The notes beneath the pieces are model-generated. The model made no database searches and was not told the origin of the DNA. It saw nothing but the letters and a program-made list of their open reading frames with translations. A stretch of 64,000 nt of DNA from Begonia masoniana (lineage: Eukaryota; Streptophyta; Magnoliopsida; Cucurbitales; Begoniaceae), in contig CM039512.1 in assembly GCA_022432975.1 (NCBI GenBank), positions 44,976,309 to 45,040,308 on the forward strand, written 5' to 3'. Shown piece after piece: positions 11,371 to 22,990 of the stretch. Position 1 is the stretch's first letter; each line of letters starts with the position of its first letter. Position numbers and translations under genes: made by a program.

Positions 11371-11835
11371 ACGAGTTGGATTGCTCGTGTGTCCACGGGA
11401 CAAATCCCATTTGAAATGGATGGTGTGAGTTTCTCAAATGCTCTACAAGCTGCTACATTAGCGGCGCATAAACCATGTTCGTCAACCAAGTTTGTTCAGT
11501 GGTCATAACGTAATGAATTTGTTAGTGGATAGAAAGAGGATTCAAAAGAATTAGGCAAAGTGTTTGTTCCTGAACGACGGAAGTGGAAAGACACTAAGGG
11601 AGAGAGATATACTCTTTTCTTTTTGTAATCGCCGAAATTATACGACTTGTTCGAGGCCCCGATACATTAGAAAATAGAAATATGGGCTACACCGTGCTTA
11701 ATGAAAAAGTTTCCCTTCCCCCCATTCTTTTGTAGGGAAAAACCCTACTCTACTCTTTCTTTAACGAGAAAAAAAGTTTTCTCCTCATTAAGATAAGGCA
11801 TTTCGCTGAGCACCTAGTGTGCAGAGCTTAACCTT
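11371..11835 (+). other. Nuclear mitochondrial DNA insertion (NUMT)
   Basis: This stretch differs in base composition and content from the LTR around it and begins with the last codons of mitochondrial rpl16. Downstream sequence (11509-11835) contains no recognisable gene but resembles organellar intergenic DNA, for example the tract around AAAAAGTTTCCCTTCCCCCC at 11703. The left end is placed where the rpl16 homology begins. The right end is uncertain. The rpl16 part is firm from the protein match; the rest is inferred from continuity. Confidence 0.65.
11377..11508 (+). pseudogene. rpl16: Mitochondrial ribosomal protein L16 (rpl16) 3' fragment
   Basis: The frame reads WIARVSTGQIPFEMDGVS, then FSNALQ, then AATLAAHKPCSSTKFVQWS and a TAA at 11506-11508. 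This is the distinctive C-terminus of plant mitochondrial ribosomal protein L16, a 23S/26S rRNA-binding protein of the large mitoribosomal subunit. Only about 43 codons remain, with no start and with transposon sequence directly upstream, so this is a nuclear copy without function. There is no internal stop, which suggests a fairly recent transfer. Confidence 0.85.
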
Positions 11836-12365
11836 CATTAGCATTAATAGCATTAGCGTCTATACTACCAGATCCATACCAACATCAAATTTCTCAAAGT
11901 CCAAACATCGACAACATCAGAATGCTATCCTCAATGCCACTAAATAAGGTAACTCGAAGATATAGCTGTGAATCTGGCATCGACTGATTCTCAATCTTCA
12001 AGCATCAACCAATAACCATTCCTAAATTGAAGACTCAAAGAATGAATGATCTAAACCTTACTTGAGCTTTGAATCGTCAAAGAAAGAGGAGGAAGAAATC
12101 GGTCGCTGAAGGAGGAAAACGCCAGAGGGGAAAGTCGGCTATAGGAGGGCTTTAAGTGAGGTTTTAGACCTTCCTTTTCCTATTTATATTGATTAAAATC
12201 ACCTTTATTTACAAATCTTGCCATTGCCTAATTTTTCTCTTAAAACAAGTAATACCCGTCATCTTAAGACCTCGTAAATTTTCACATTTAACAAGTCACT
12301 CCAAAATAATTCACGGAATAATTACCTAGCGACGTGCTGGTTGTTACACATTTTGCCCCGCATTT

Positions 12366-12430
12366 AAATTTCTGAAGAAGAACGGTTTGCCGCGTTATGA
12401 GAACGGCAAACCGTTCTCCTTCAGAAATTT
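12366..12430. repeat. 27-bp perfect-stem hairpin (one mismatch)
   Basis: The left arm 12366-12392 and right arm 12404-12430 are reverse complements over 27 bases with one mismatch, around an 11-base loop. The stem contains AACGGTTTGCCG. A degenerate counterpart lies at 13058-13123. Confidence 0.92.
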
Positions 12431-13057
12431 GAACGCGAAGAGAAACCTAATAAATTAATTTTAAAAAATATCAAAAGATATTTAATTTACTTGAAATTTT
12501 TACCACATGCTCACCACATCATGGAAAGATAATCAGATAAGTTTCGTAATTTTATAACACTTGTATGATTTAATATAATATTTTTATAAAATAGTAACTA
12601 AAATTATAATATATCGTACAAGTATTCTAAAATCACGAAAATTTTCAAATTATTTTCTCATGATGTGATGAAAATGTGGTAAAAATTTAAAGTAAATTGA
12701 ATATCGTTTGGTATTTTTTTAAAATTAATTTATTAAGTTTTCTATTCACTTTTATAAATAAATTTAAAACAAATACCAATGACACTCAATTTACTTGACA
12801 TTTTTATCACATGTTCAGCATAATATGGGAAGATAATCTAAAAATCTTTGTGATTTTACAACACTTGTACAATATATTATAATTTTATATATTTATTTTA
12901 TAAAACAAATTATAATAAATCATAAAAATGTTATAAAATTACTAAAACTTTAAGATTATATTCTGATAATGTGGTAAACATGTGGTTAAAATTTCAAGTA
13001 AATTAAATATCGTTTGTTATTTTTTAAATTAATTTATAAAGATTCTTCTTCGTGTTT

Positions 13058-13123
13058 AAATTTCTGAAGGAGAATGATTTGTTGTTGTCAGAACGCGGCA
13101 GATCGTTCTCCCTTCAGAAATTT
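13058..13123. repeat. Second terminal hairpin of the foldback element
   Basis: The left arm (13058-13081, starting AAATTTCTGAAGGAGAA) pairs with 13099-13123, with a few mismatches and a one-base bulge. It is the inverted counterpart of the hairpin at 12366-12430. Confidence 0.85.
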
Positions 13124-13599
13124 GAACGCAGGGGCACGTCAGTTTGCTGGGAAGTCATTTTGTGACGACCCCCGACCCAATTAGGGCCGGCAAGCCTCAC
13201 TCCGGACATTTAAAACGTGAGACATATTTTTTTTGAACTTTTAAAACATTACACAAAGAAAACCTTTTATGGAGATGAAGACTGGAAGATAAGTTAAAAT
13301 TAGGTTACAGGAATAATTGGCAGAAGAAAACAAGAAGACAGAAGGCAGGGAGGAACGAAAACAATTCCCGGGATTTTCACCAGGACTTGACTTCGACTTA
13401 AACAGGATTCTGACATTTGGACGTAAAACCTTCGACTTTTTAAAACTCTTAAATCTGAAGACGTGAAAACAAACAATCATGAAACAGAAAATGGACGACT
13501 GAAACTGGAAGGCAGAATGGACGACAGACATGCAGTCGAAAACTTAATAAAATGGGAAACAGAAACTGGAAGTCGTGCAGTGTAAGACTTACTGTGGAC

Positions 13600-14320
13600 A
13601 GCAGAAGCCGTGGACGTTTGAAAGCAAAGACAAAATCTGTGGACAATCAGAAGCTGTGGATGTTTAAAATCAAAGACAGAATCTGTGGACAAACAGAAGA
13701 CGTGGACGTTTAAAATCAAAGACAGAAACAGTAGACAACAGAAGTCCGTGGATGTTTAAAATAAAAGGCAGTAACCGTGGACGTCTGAAATGAAAGGCAA
13801 AAATCTGTGGACAAATAGAAGCTGTAGACGTTTAAAATCAAAGACAGAAACAGTAGACAACTGAAGCCTGTGGACGTTTAAAATAAAAGGCAGTGACCGT
13901 GGACGTTTGACATAAAAAGGGCAGAAACAGTAGACAATAATAGCCTGTGGACGTTTAAAAATCAAAGACAGTGACCGTGGACGTTTAAAATAAACGGCAG
14001 AATGGATGACAGAATTGAAAGACAGAATGGACTTTGGACATTTAAAAATAACAGGCAGAATGGACGACTAACACTTAGCCAAATACTTGAAACAATTACT
14101 CGACGGGCGAGTACTATGGACAACTGCAAATTTGGACTACTGTTTTAAGGAACAGCATGGACGACTATTTTCAAAGGGCAGCGTGGACGACTGTTTTAAA
14201 GGGCAGCGTGGACGACTGTTCACAGAGCAACGTGGACGACTATTCACAGAGCAAAATGAACAACTCTTTTACAGAAGGCGTGGACGACTGTTTTACAGAA
14301 GGCGTGGACGACTGTTTTTT
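13600..14320. repeat. GTGGACG tandem arrays in LTR S3
   Basis: Repeats of roughly 35-45 bp, each containing GTGGACGTTTAAAAT or a close variant, run from about 13600 to 14050. Shorter units of about 24-30 bp with GTGGACGACTGTTTT follow at 14155-14320. Frames across them are repeat artefacts. The same GTGGACG core appears in the copia LTR at 18224-18590. Confidence 0.8.
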
Positions 14321-14395
14321 TTTGGAAAACTTGAAGACTTGAAAGACATAAACATATACTCTGCCGATCGATCAGTTACACCAGGCGATCGATCG

Positions 14396-17137
14396 TGTAA
14401 CACCCGACATTTTGGCCGAGAAATTATCCCTCGAACTATCGATTAGGATTAGGCTTATATTAATATAATATATATTTTGGTGAAATTTATTGGAATGTTT
14501 AGTTGAAAACTAAACCAAAGTGTAACCAAAACAAGTCACTTAGTTAGAAACCAATGGAGGGGCAGTCTATGTAGGAATTAAGGTAGGTGGGAGGAAGCCA
14601 ATGGATGGCTGCCAAATGTCCATAACTTGCTGAGGAACCTACATATTATCTCCTCTTCTCTTCTCTTCTACTTAAACCTTCATTTCCATCTCCTCTTCTC
14701 TGTTCTCTCTTCCAGATAACTGAGACAAATCTCCAAAACTTGTTTCTCCTACTTTCTTCTATTTTCTTTAGCAAAGGTAATCATCTAGCCTTGTTAACAA
14801 GTTTGGACATATTAACATGTGAGTTTTGTCGAAGTTTAGGGTTATGATATTTGGACAAGCTCACTGTCTTTGTATGAAAACACGTTGGTGTGTTTTGTAA
14901 AGGTTTGAATGGAGTTTGCTGCATATTCTACTAAGTTGTTAGTTAGCGTTTGCAGCTCTGTTTATTTCTTTACGTGCATGTTTTAGGTCCATGCATAACT
15001 GAGACGTTCAAAACTTGCAACTCTACAGCAACAGGTAAGTTCATACCCGTAGGTTGGCCCTTAAGGCCCTACATCACGGAGGTACTAGGTTTTCATTTCT
15101 GTCGGGTTGTTTTGGGTAGATAAGTTATCTGTATTTCTCTTCATGTCCTGCTGTGTTATTTCTGTTGTCTGTTGTATTAAGTTTAAGCACTGTAAAAGTT
15201 CATGCATACACGTCTTTCCCGAAAGCCATGGAAATGTTTTCTGTACACGTTTTGAAGTTAAGAATGACAAAACCTGTAATGTAACGTTCAGTTAAGTGTG
15301 GGACGGGGACTGGTGTTCTGCCCTGAATTACTAGTGCCTTATAGTGCACGCCTGTTACTCATGTTTCCCTATAAGCCTCACTTTCTAATAGATAAAAAGT
15401 AATGTTCTGCATGGTCACTGTATTCTGAAAATTCATGCATGACATGTACATCACTGTATTTTTATATGTTCTTACTGAGCTCTAGGCTCATAGTTGAACT
15501 CTGTGATGTAGGTACGGATCCCGTGGATGAGGAATTTGTGCTTCAGTCCGACGAATAGGTGGCTGGTGGCTCGAGCTTTCAGGGGTGGTTGTTGTAGTCA
15601 GACAAATGTATTTCCTGTGAGAACGTATTTTCTGAAATTATGTAAAGTTCTGTATCATCTTTTGAAGTTTTAAAACATGTGAAGTGTAGGTTTACTTCTG
15701 TAGGTTCAGTCCTGTATTGATGTCAAAAAACTCTGTATTTGACAGTTGTATATATGTTTTGAAATGTGTTGAAAACATTCTGAAACTGCATTCAGTTTCT
15801 TCTGATTAGTTCATGCATGGGTGGTCTCTGGTTTTAGAGCTATCCATGCAGATTGATTTTCTTAAACTTATGTCATGTTTTCTGTTATGTCCGAAAATCA
15901 TGTTCTGAATCGGTTTTTGAGAATTTGAAACTTTTATGCCTTCTATTTTTATGCTCCCCGTTCATATGTCTTCCTGTTAAATGTTGTCAATTCTGCCTTT
16001 AAAATCGCATCTACTGTTGCCCTTAAAAATCACATTCATTGCTGCCCGCTGCCCTTTTAAAATCACATCTACCGTTGCCCTTAAAAATCACATCCACCGC
16101 TGCCCGCTAAAATCACATCTACCGTTGCCTTTTAAAAATCACATCCACCACTGCCCGCTGCCCTTTAAAATCACATCTACCGCTTCGGTTTATTTACATC
16201 TACTGTCTTAGGATTCACATCTACCGTTTCGGTTTATTTACATCTACTGCCTTAGGATTCACATCTACCGCTTCAGTTTATTTACATCTACTGCCTTAGG
16301 ATTCACATCTACCGTTTCGGTTTATTTACATCTACTGCCTTAGGATTCACATCCACCGCTTTGGTTTATTTACATCTACCGCCTGACGTCATTCATTTCA
16401 CATCTTCCGATTACATCCATCGCTGCATTTACAGTTCATTTCTGTCTGTAGTTCACTTCCACTGGTAAACAGTTCATTTCTGTCTGTAGTTCACTTCCAC
16501 CGGTGAACAGTTCATTTCTGTCTGTAGTTCACTTCCACCGGTTAACAGTTCATTTCTGTGTGTAGTTCACTTCTACCGGTGAACAATTCATTTCTGTCTG
16601 TAGTTCACTTCCACCGATGAACAGTTCATTCTCGCCCAGTTTATTCACATCTTTCGCCTGACGTCATCTACCTACTTCTTCCGCCCCGTTTTATTTACAT
16701 CTTCCGCCCTATATCACCCGATTCTGTTATTCACTGTAACTTTCTCCCAGTATGCCTTTCAATCTATATTCCTCATTTATTTTCACTGCATGTATTTTAT
16801 CACGTTTCCTCTGCATGCCCGTCATTGTCCATCCAGTCTTTTATTTAAATGTTCCAAGTATTCTGTTATCCTATTTTATTCTGCTTTTTTATTTCAGCCG
16901 TCCATTTCTGTTTACTGTTTTTCCTAGTTTCCTTTTGCCAATCACCCCTGTAATCCAGTTTTAAATTAGCTCCCAGTTTTCAAATCCAGAGAAAACTTTC
17001 TTTCTCTGTAATGCTTTTAAGGGTTTGCTCTTAAAAGTTCAGTCTGTTTGGTTCAAAAAAAAAATATACGTCTCGTTCTCTATTAAATGTCCCGGAGTGA
17101 CGGCTCCTCGGCCATGATCGGGTTTGGGGCTGTCACA
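14396..17137 (+). mobile_element. Solo LTR S4, TSD GATCG
   Basis: A 2742-bp plus-strand LTR with ends TGTAACACCCGAC and GGGGCTGTCACA. It is flanked by a perfect GATCG duplication at 14391-14395 and 17138-17142. It inserted into a GATCGATCG palindrome of LTR S3. Conserved blocks include GGCCCTTAAGGCCCTACATC near 15055-15075 and the block CTGAGCTCTAGGCTCATAG at 15475. No primer site or genes follow it, so it is a solo LTR. Confidence 0.95.
16172..16640. repeat. 44-bp and 38-bp tandem arrays in LTR S4
   Basis: At 16172-16390 about five copies of a 44-bp unit with ACATCTACCG(C/T)TTCGGTTTA occur. At 16425-16640 about six copies follow of a 38-bp unit with AGTTCATTTCTGTCTGTAGT and CCACCGGTGAAC. 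TGACGTCA motifs lie just beside them, at about 16383 and 16659. Confidence 0.9.
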
Positions 17138-18162
17138 GATCGGCTGCCTATCTGTTTGACGACTTACTTCTTTTGACACAGAAAGCATCAAACTTCAAAC
17201 CCGATTAAAAAGGTGAGTTTAAAACATGCTTGAAAACACGATAGAAGTTCAAGAAAATCTAACTACATGATAGCTCTAAAATCTGAAACGATCTATGAAC
17301 AATGCAAAGGAAAAGACTCCAAGCAGTTCCAGAATATTTCAAAACATACATACAACTGTCAAACAGAGGTTTTAAAGCAGCAACAGAAAGTTCATACATC
17401 GTTTTAAAATTTCAGAAGTTGTACAAAACTTGACATAACTATAGAAAAATATATCCTCACAAGAATAACATTTGTCTGACTGCAGCTACCAATCCCCATG
17501 AGCTCGATCCGCCAACTACATCAACTCATCAGCTTGAGGTACAAAGTCCTCATCTGGAGGATCCATACCTACAACAGGGAGTTCAACTATGAGCCTAGAG
17601 CTCAGTAAAAACATGAAATGCAGTGATGCATATGCTGTGCATGAACATTTTTAAATACATGAACATTACATTACGTTTCACTGGACAGGAAGGTATAAGT
17701 GGGAAGAAGAGCTAGCGCAACAGGAGTACATGCCACAACAGGACATAACAGGTGTACATGACAGGATGCCAGTCCTCGTCCACACTTAACCATATATTAC
17801 ATTCACATTTTTAACTTTCATAACTTAAAATTTGGTGCTGAAAAACATTTACATGGTCTTTCCAGAAAACGTGTATGCATGAACAGATATGGTGCTTAAA
17901 CTCAACATATACAGGCGACAGAATAAAAACAAACATGAAACAGAACACGTTTAACTTAAAACATAACCTATGACCTAACTACCCGACAACCAGAACTTAG
18001 TACCTCCGTGATGTAGGGCCTTAAGGGCTAACCTACGCGCATGAACTTACTTGTTGTCCCTAGAGTTGCAGGTCTCGCACGTAAGTCCTTGGTGATTCAC
18101 GAACCTATATTTGTGTATAATCGGATGTTAACCCTAAACTACATTAAAACTAAAGAATAACT

Positions 18163-19026
18163 TGTTAGAAATATTGTCGTTTGACTGAAGAATGAATCAG
18201 TGAAAAATGATGTTTCTGTTATTTTGTAATCGTCCACTGTAACCGTGGACGTTTATTGATCACAAGTAGTCGTGGATGTTTAACGATTACAAGTAGTCAT
18301 GGACGTTTGACGTTTACAGTAAAGAGTGGACGAATATAATTGTGTACAGTAACTGTGGACGAATGTAAATATTCACAGTAACCGTGGACGTTTAATGATT
18401 ACAAGTAGTCATGGACGTTTGACGTTTACAGTAAAGAGTGGACGAATATAATTGTGCACAGTCATCGTGAACGTTAAGAGATTACAGTAAAGATTGGACG
18501 ACTGCAATCGTCCACACTTTATTGTAATTGTCCATTGCATTAAGAGTTGCAATCGTCCACGATGCAATCGTCCACTATAAGGACAACAGAAACAACAATT
18601 GATCACTGTTTTGCTCTGTAATGAATTTTTACAAATAAAGCCAAATTTTATGAAACTCAAACGTCAAATTAAGAAACCCACGTGATATGGTCCATATGTG
18701 TACAAATCTTATTGATCATGGCATTTTGTTTTTTTACTAATGAAGAGATTAAGTTGATGGAACTTAATCATTACTGTAACTTTGAAGGAAGAAATTGGTC
18801 CTCTCTCCACCTAAGTAGAAAGTACGAGAAATTATTCCATTGAATTTCTCACTGAAGAAACTTAAGGGTTAAAGAAGAGAAATCATTTTCTGTCATCATG
18901 GACTCAAGTAAGTATTTCTCTTTTCTTCTTTAATGATAGAGTTGTGAAAATCAATATGTTCACGATCCTGTTGTTTCTCCTTAATGAAAGTGAGAAACTA
19001 TTATGAAAGCATGTTTACAACTAACA
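18163..19026 (+). mobile_element. Copia LTR
   Basis: An 864-bp LTR that starts TGTTAG and ends CTAACA, a perfect inverted terminal hexamer. It is followed two bases later by a primer binding site at 19029-19040. It is inserted in LTR S3 after AAAGAATAACT. Its U3 part, 18224-18590, contains tandem GTGGACG repeats. The matching 3' LTR is not in the assembled sequence. Confidence 0.85.
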
Positions 19027-19028
19027 TG

Positions 19029-19040
19029 TGGTATCAGAGC
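19029..19040 (+). other. Primer binding site of copia element
   Basis: TGGTATCAGAGC followed by ATGG lies two bases after the LTR end. It matches the plant initiator methionine tRNA 3' end. Confidence 0.96.
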
Positions 19041-19675
19041 ATGGTTTAAGAACAGTTGATTTTCCATAATGAATACTCGTATGGTATCTTATGATGAATA
19101 ATGTTTTCTGCTATAATAAGGATGAATAAAGATGAAATTAAAATAGTTCATCGATTATTGTTCACGTGATCAATTATTATTGTTTTTATGTTTATTGTTC
19201 ACGTTGAAAATAATGAAATGAATTTGATTTTTGTATTATGATTATTTTGTTAGTCACCAAAGTGGCCGGATGATAGCAAAACAAAAATTAAATTAACTGA
19301 AGTCAATTACTCATCTTGCATGTAGTGCTCAATAATGAACCGACATGATAGAAATCATGTTTTTAACATGAGTATATTGATTTTCATGATTATAAAATAT
19401 GTTGAATCGCCCAAAGGTGGATTGATTATTTTATAATTGTGAATATGATTGTGGTTAATGGATATGTCTTGAGTAGATGTGTTTAGTATATCCAAAGATA
19501 ACGAACATGTCTATATCGAGTATGTTGATTACCAATTATGTGAAATTTAAGTTGAGCATTAATTATGTTTATGATTATATATTGTTGTTTCACCCAAAGG
19601 AGAACTGTAATATATATTGATGATGATTGTTTGATTACATTATGACTCAAAACATGAAAGTTTGAATATTTGAGC

Positions 19676-20872
19676 ATGTTTTATTCTGCAGCATCTATTC
19701 TTGTTGCTCTTCATTCGCAAGCTACATCTGTTGTTAAGTTTTCTGGTCTAAATTTATCCGAATAGTACGAACAAGTTCAGATTCACCTCGATGTTCTGGA
19801 CCTTGATTTGGCACTTCTTACTGAGAAACCAGCTGCTATTACTGCAACTAGTAATGCTGGTCAGAGATCTTCCTATAAAGTTTGGGAAAGATCAAACAGA
19901 TTAAGCTTAATGTTTATACGAATGACTGTAGCAGACAACATCAAGTCCACATTTTCTAAAACCAAAAGTGCTAAAGAATTTATGAAATTTGTGGAAGAAT
20001 GTTCTCAGTCAGAATCAGCTGATAAGTCACTTACTGGAACACTGATGGGTACTTTAACTACCATGAAGTTTGATGGTTCACGTACCATGCATGAACATGT
20101 TGTTGAAATGACAAACATGACAGTAAGACTAAAGACCATGGAAATGGAAGTGAATAAGAACTTCCTAGTGACATTTATCCTGAACTCCCTGCTACCTCAA
20201 TATGGCCCATTTCATATGAGCTATAACACTATGAGGACTAAATGGAATGTGCATAAATTGCAAATATGCTCATTCAGGAAGAAGCAAGGTTAAAGAAATT
20301 AGGAAATCAAGTTGTCAATCTCATGAATTATGAAGGAGCTGGTAATAAACCAAGAAAAAAAGCTGTAAAGGGTAAGAAAGGACTATTATCGGCTGCTCAG
20401 TCCTCTTTCCAAATCCACAAGAAGGAACAAAAGAAAGATAAGTGTCATATCTATGGAAAGCAAGGACACTATCAGAAAGATTGCCTGAAACATAAGGCAT
20501 GGTTCGAAAAGAAAGGTATGCTTAATGCCTTTGTATGTTTCGAATCAAACTTAACTGAACTTCCTTCTAATACTTGGTGGATTGATTCTGGTTGTACAAC
20601 TCACGTTTCTAATACGATGCAAGGGATTCCTTACGACCCAAACCATAAGCCTAAAAGAAAGATTTATATATTTGGGCAATCGGGTGAAAGTTCCAGTTGA
20701 AGCTATTGGAACTTACTGGCTAATGTTAGACACTGGACATCAATTAGATCTTTTTCAAACTGTTTATGTTCCATCTATTTCTCGAAATCTAGTTTCATTA
20801 TCGAAACTTGATATAGCTGGATATTCCTGTATGTTTGAGAATGAATGTTGCAGTTGTATAAAAAGAAGAGTC
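19676..20872 (+). pseudogene. Ty1/copia gag-protease, broken by assembly gap
   Basis: This is the start of a copia polyprotein. The ATG at 19676 leads into a UBN2-type gag with VVKFSGLNLSE, then a TAG where a tryptophan is usual. It continues through the capsid segment (SLTGTLMGTLTTMKFDG, NSLLPQYGPFHM). A frameshift falls near 20275. The zinc knuckle follows as CHIYGKQGHYQKDC, with its second cysteine changed to tyrosine. The protease has the active site WWIDSGCTTHVSNTM near 20575. Another frameshift lies near 20690, and the reading continues to VPSISRNLVSLSKL before the N gap at 20873. Integrase, RT and RNase H are absent from the assembly. Confidence 0.88.
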
Positions 20873-20972
20873 NNNNNNNNNNNNNNNNNNNNNNNNNNNN
20901 NNNNNNNNNNNNNNNNNNNNNNNNNNNNNNNNNNNNNNNNNNNNNNNNNNNNNNNNNNNNNNNNNNNNNNNN
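20873..20972. other. Assembly gap, 100 N
   Basis: Exactly 100 undefined bases, the usual placeholder for a gap of unknown size. It falls inside the copia element, directly before a poly-A stretch (20973-20996). Confidence 0.99.
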
Positions 20973-22291
20973 AAAAAAAAAAAAAAAAATAAAAAATCTA
21001 AAATGTAATGTATTGGTTAAGTGTGGACGAAGGTCTAGTGTTTGTTTGTATTCGATACCCGGTTTCTGCTAGTGCATGATAGTGCAATTCGTCAAGCCTG
21101 TTATCTATTAAAGCCCCACTTATACCCCTAGCCAGTGAAAGGAATGTACTGTACTGCACAGTATTCTTGAAAGTTCACATAGTATATGGCATCACTGCAT
21201 TTTGATATGGTTAAGGATCTTTAGACTCATAGTCGAACTCTGATGTAGGTAGGGATCCGTGGATGAGGACTTGACCTCAGACCGACGAATAGGAGGCGGT
21301 GGTACGAGCTTCGGGGGTAGGGTGGGAGCTAGACAATTCCTGACCAGAGAGAAGGAGGTTCTACAGTTGTGTAGTTTGAAAAAACTTTGTTATGGTGAAT
21401 TTGGAAATACATGCCAAGTTCTGTAATGCTTTTGAGAAATTTGAGATTTTAAATGACGTAATAGTTGTGTGGGTAGGAAAACTGAGTTGCGGTAGTTCCG
21501 CCAGAGGAACCGGTTCCGTCAGATGGACTGTCAGATATGTCATTCCACTTCCCATAGAGCGAGTTGTTCGTCACGCCAGGGGGACAATCAGTTAGGCCAT
21601 CTCTTATCTAGAAACAGTACCCCAATAATCAGTCATGCAAGAAAAATAAAAACAAGACCTCAGTATATGCTTTTACGAACAGCATAGAGAATCATGAGCA
21701 GCATTTATTTACTCTACTCACTACTGAGCATTAGGTTCATAGTTTATTTGGGTGTAGGTGACGTTAATACAGGTAAGGGCCTTGATCCTCAAAAGGTGAT
21801 GGAGCAGTTGGTGGAGAAGTCCATGGGGTATGTGCTGTAGCCGCTAGGGCGATTTTTTGACCTTGGGCGAGTACATAAGTACTTTGGCTAATGTATGGAC
21901 AAAAAGTTTTTTTTTTTAAAAGGTTGCAGATTAGTATGAAATGACAAGTTTAGGTGGTTTTAAATGATAGTGTGTTATTTTGATGTATGAATATATTGGA
22001 ACGAGTGCAAATCTAGTTTCACATTGCAGGTTTTGGTTTATAGTTTTAAACGTATCTGTCATTTTTTTTAATCGATAGTGAATGTAAAGCAAGATTCATC
22101 TTTATTTTATTTAGTTCAAAGTTTTTTAAAGGTATTATGAAGTAAATCTGTCTTTCCGCCTTGCAAACATAAGGTTTTAACTGATGTCGTTTTAAACAAT
22201 GGGTTAAAAATTTAAAATTTTATTGATTTTCGAGTACGGTAGACACATGAACAGTAAATGTGACGAACTGGGTCATTACCGGGGGGTCACA
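20973..22291 (+). repeat. Indel-rich chimeric LTR sequence beside the gap
   Basis: The first part (about 20990-21460) follows the plus-strand LTR sequence found at 24720-25040 and 25527-25600, but with many single-base deletions. It lacks the poly-T tract found there. The rest contains blocks of a different gypsy LTR, including CTACTGAGCATTAGGTTCAT near 21722 and an end like GGGTCACA near 22285. No gene is present. The pattern of small indels suggests an uncorrected long-read consensus rather than old divergence. Confidence 0.65.
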
Positions 22292-22616
22292 CGTAACATG
22301 CTGAACATGTTGTTGAAATGACAAACATGACAGTAAGAATAAAGACCATGGAATGGAAGGGAATGGAACTCTAGTGACATTTATCCTGAACTCCGTGATA
22401 CCTCAATAGGCTCATTTCATTGAGCTCCATAACACTATGAGGGACTAAAATGCGAATGTGCATGAATTGCAAATATGCCGCAGTCAGGGAGAAGCAAGTT
22501 AAAGAAATGAGAATCAAGTGGTCAATCTCATGAATATGAAGGAGCTGGTAATAAAACCAAGAAAAAAAGATGTAAAGGGTAAGAAGGATATTATCGGCTG
22601 CTCAGTCCTCTTTCCA
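22292..22616 (+). pseudogene. Second, indel-rich copy of copia gag
   Basis: This segment repeats 20085-20414 of the copia gag almost base for base but with frequent one-base insertions and deletions, so no frame survives. It ends at CAGTCCTCTTTCC and passes directly into LTR sequence. That junction coincides with a short match (CAGTCCTC) shared by gag and LTR. It is probably not an independent gene copy. Confidence 0.8.
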
Positions 22617-22990
22617 CACTTAACCATACATTACATTCACATTTTTAACCTTATAACTTCAATCTGGTGCTGAAAAACATTTACATGGTCTTTCCAGAAA
22701 ACGTGTATGCATGAACAGATACGGTGCTTAAACTCAACATATACAGGCGATAGAATAAAAACAAACATGAAACAGAACACGTTTAACTTAAAACACAACC
22801 TATGACCTAACTACCCGACAACCAAAACTTAGTACCTCCGTGATGTAGAGTCTTAAGGGCCAACCTACGCGCATGAACTTACCTAGTTGTCCATAGAGTT
22901 GCAGGTCTCGCACGTAAGTCCTTGGTGATTCACGAACCTATATTTGTGCATAATCGGATGTTAACCCTAAACTTCATTAAAACTAAAGAA
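22607..22990 (-). repeat. Duplicate of LTR segment 17779-18162
   Basis: About 380 bp of LTR S3 that precede the copia insertion are present again here, nearly identical, directly before S3 resumes at 22991. A normal retrotransposon insertion duplicates five bases, not 380. Either an assembly overlap or a recombination event is needed to explain it. Confidence 0.85.

Larger units (their letters stand above)
10506..12348 (-). mobile_element. Truncated gypsy LTR fragment with organellar insert
   Basis: This is a minus-strand LTR fragment. It ends at 12348 with TGGTTGTTACA, and the block at 10520-10545 is the reverse complement of the LTR block near 37195-37225 (CTTACTAAGCATTAGGCTTA). The other LTR end is missing, joined to the E2 3' LTR at the S2 target site. 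Near 11371-11835 the LTR is interrupted by sequence of mitochondrial origin, listed separately. Confidence 0.7.
12354..13139. mobile_element. Foldback (nested hairpin) element, about 790 bp
   Basis: The two ends are inverted copies of each other: TTGCCCCGC...AAATTTCTGAAG at the left and CTTCAGAAATTTGAACGC then AGGGGCA at the right. Each end is also a hairpin. Between them lie two further long AT-rich palindromes, roughly 12449-12735 and 12775-13040, which resemble each other. The structure matches a foldback or MITE-like DNA element, possibly a dimer. No coding potential or clear target duplication is visible, so the superfamily is undetermined. Confidence 0.7.

Noticed and set aside
12349..13160. 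Reading the CATTT at 12349 and at 13156 as a target duplication of one element
   Set aside because: The 13156 copy is already paired with 23432 as the duplication of S3, and the foldback ends do not abut both copies symmetrically. I treat this as coincidence.
12348..13161. LTR fragment 10506-12348 and S3 as the two LTRs of one element
   Set aside because: The sequence between them has neither a polypurine tract nor a primer site at the expected edges, and S3 has its own complete target duplication.
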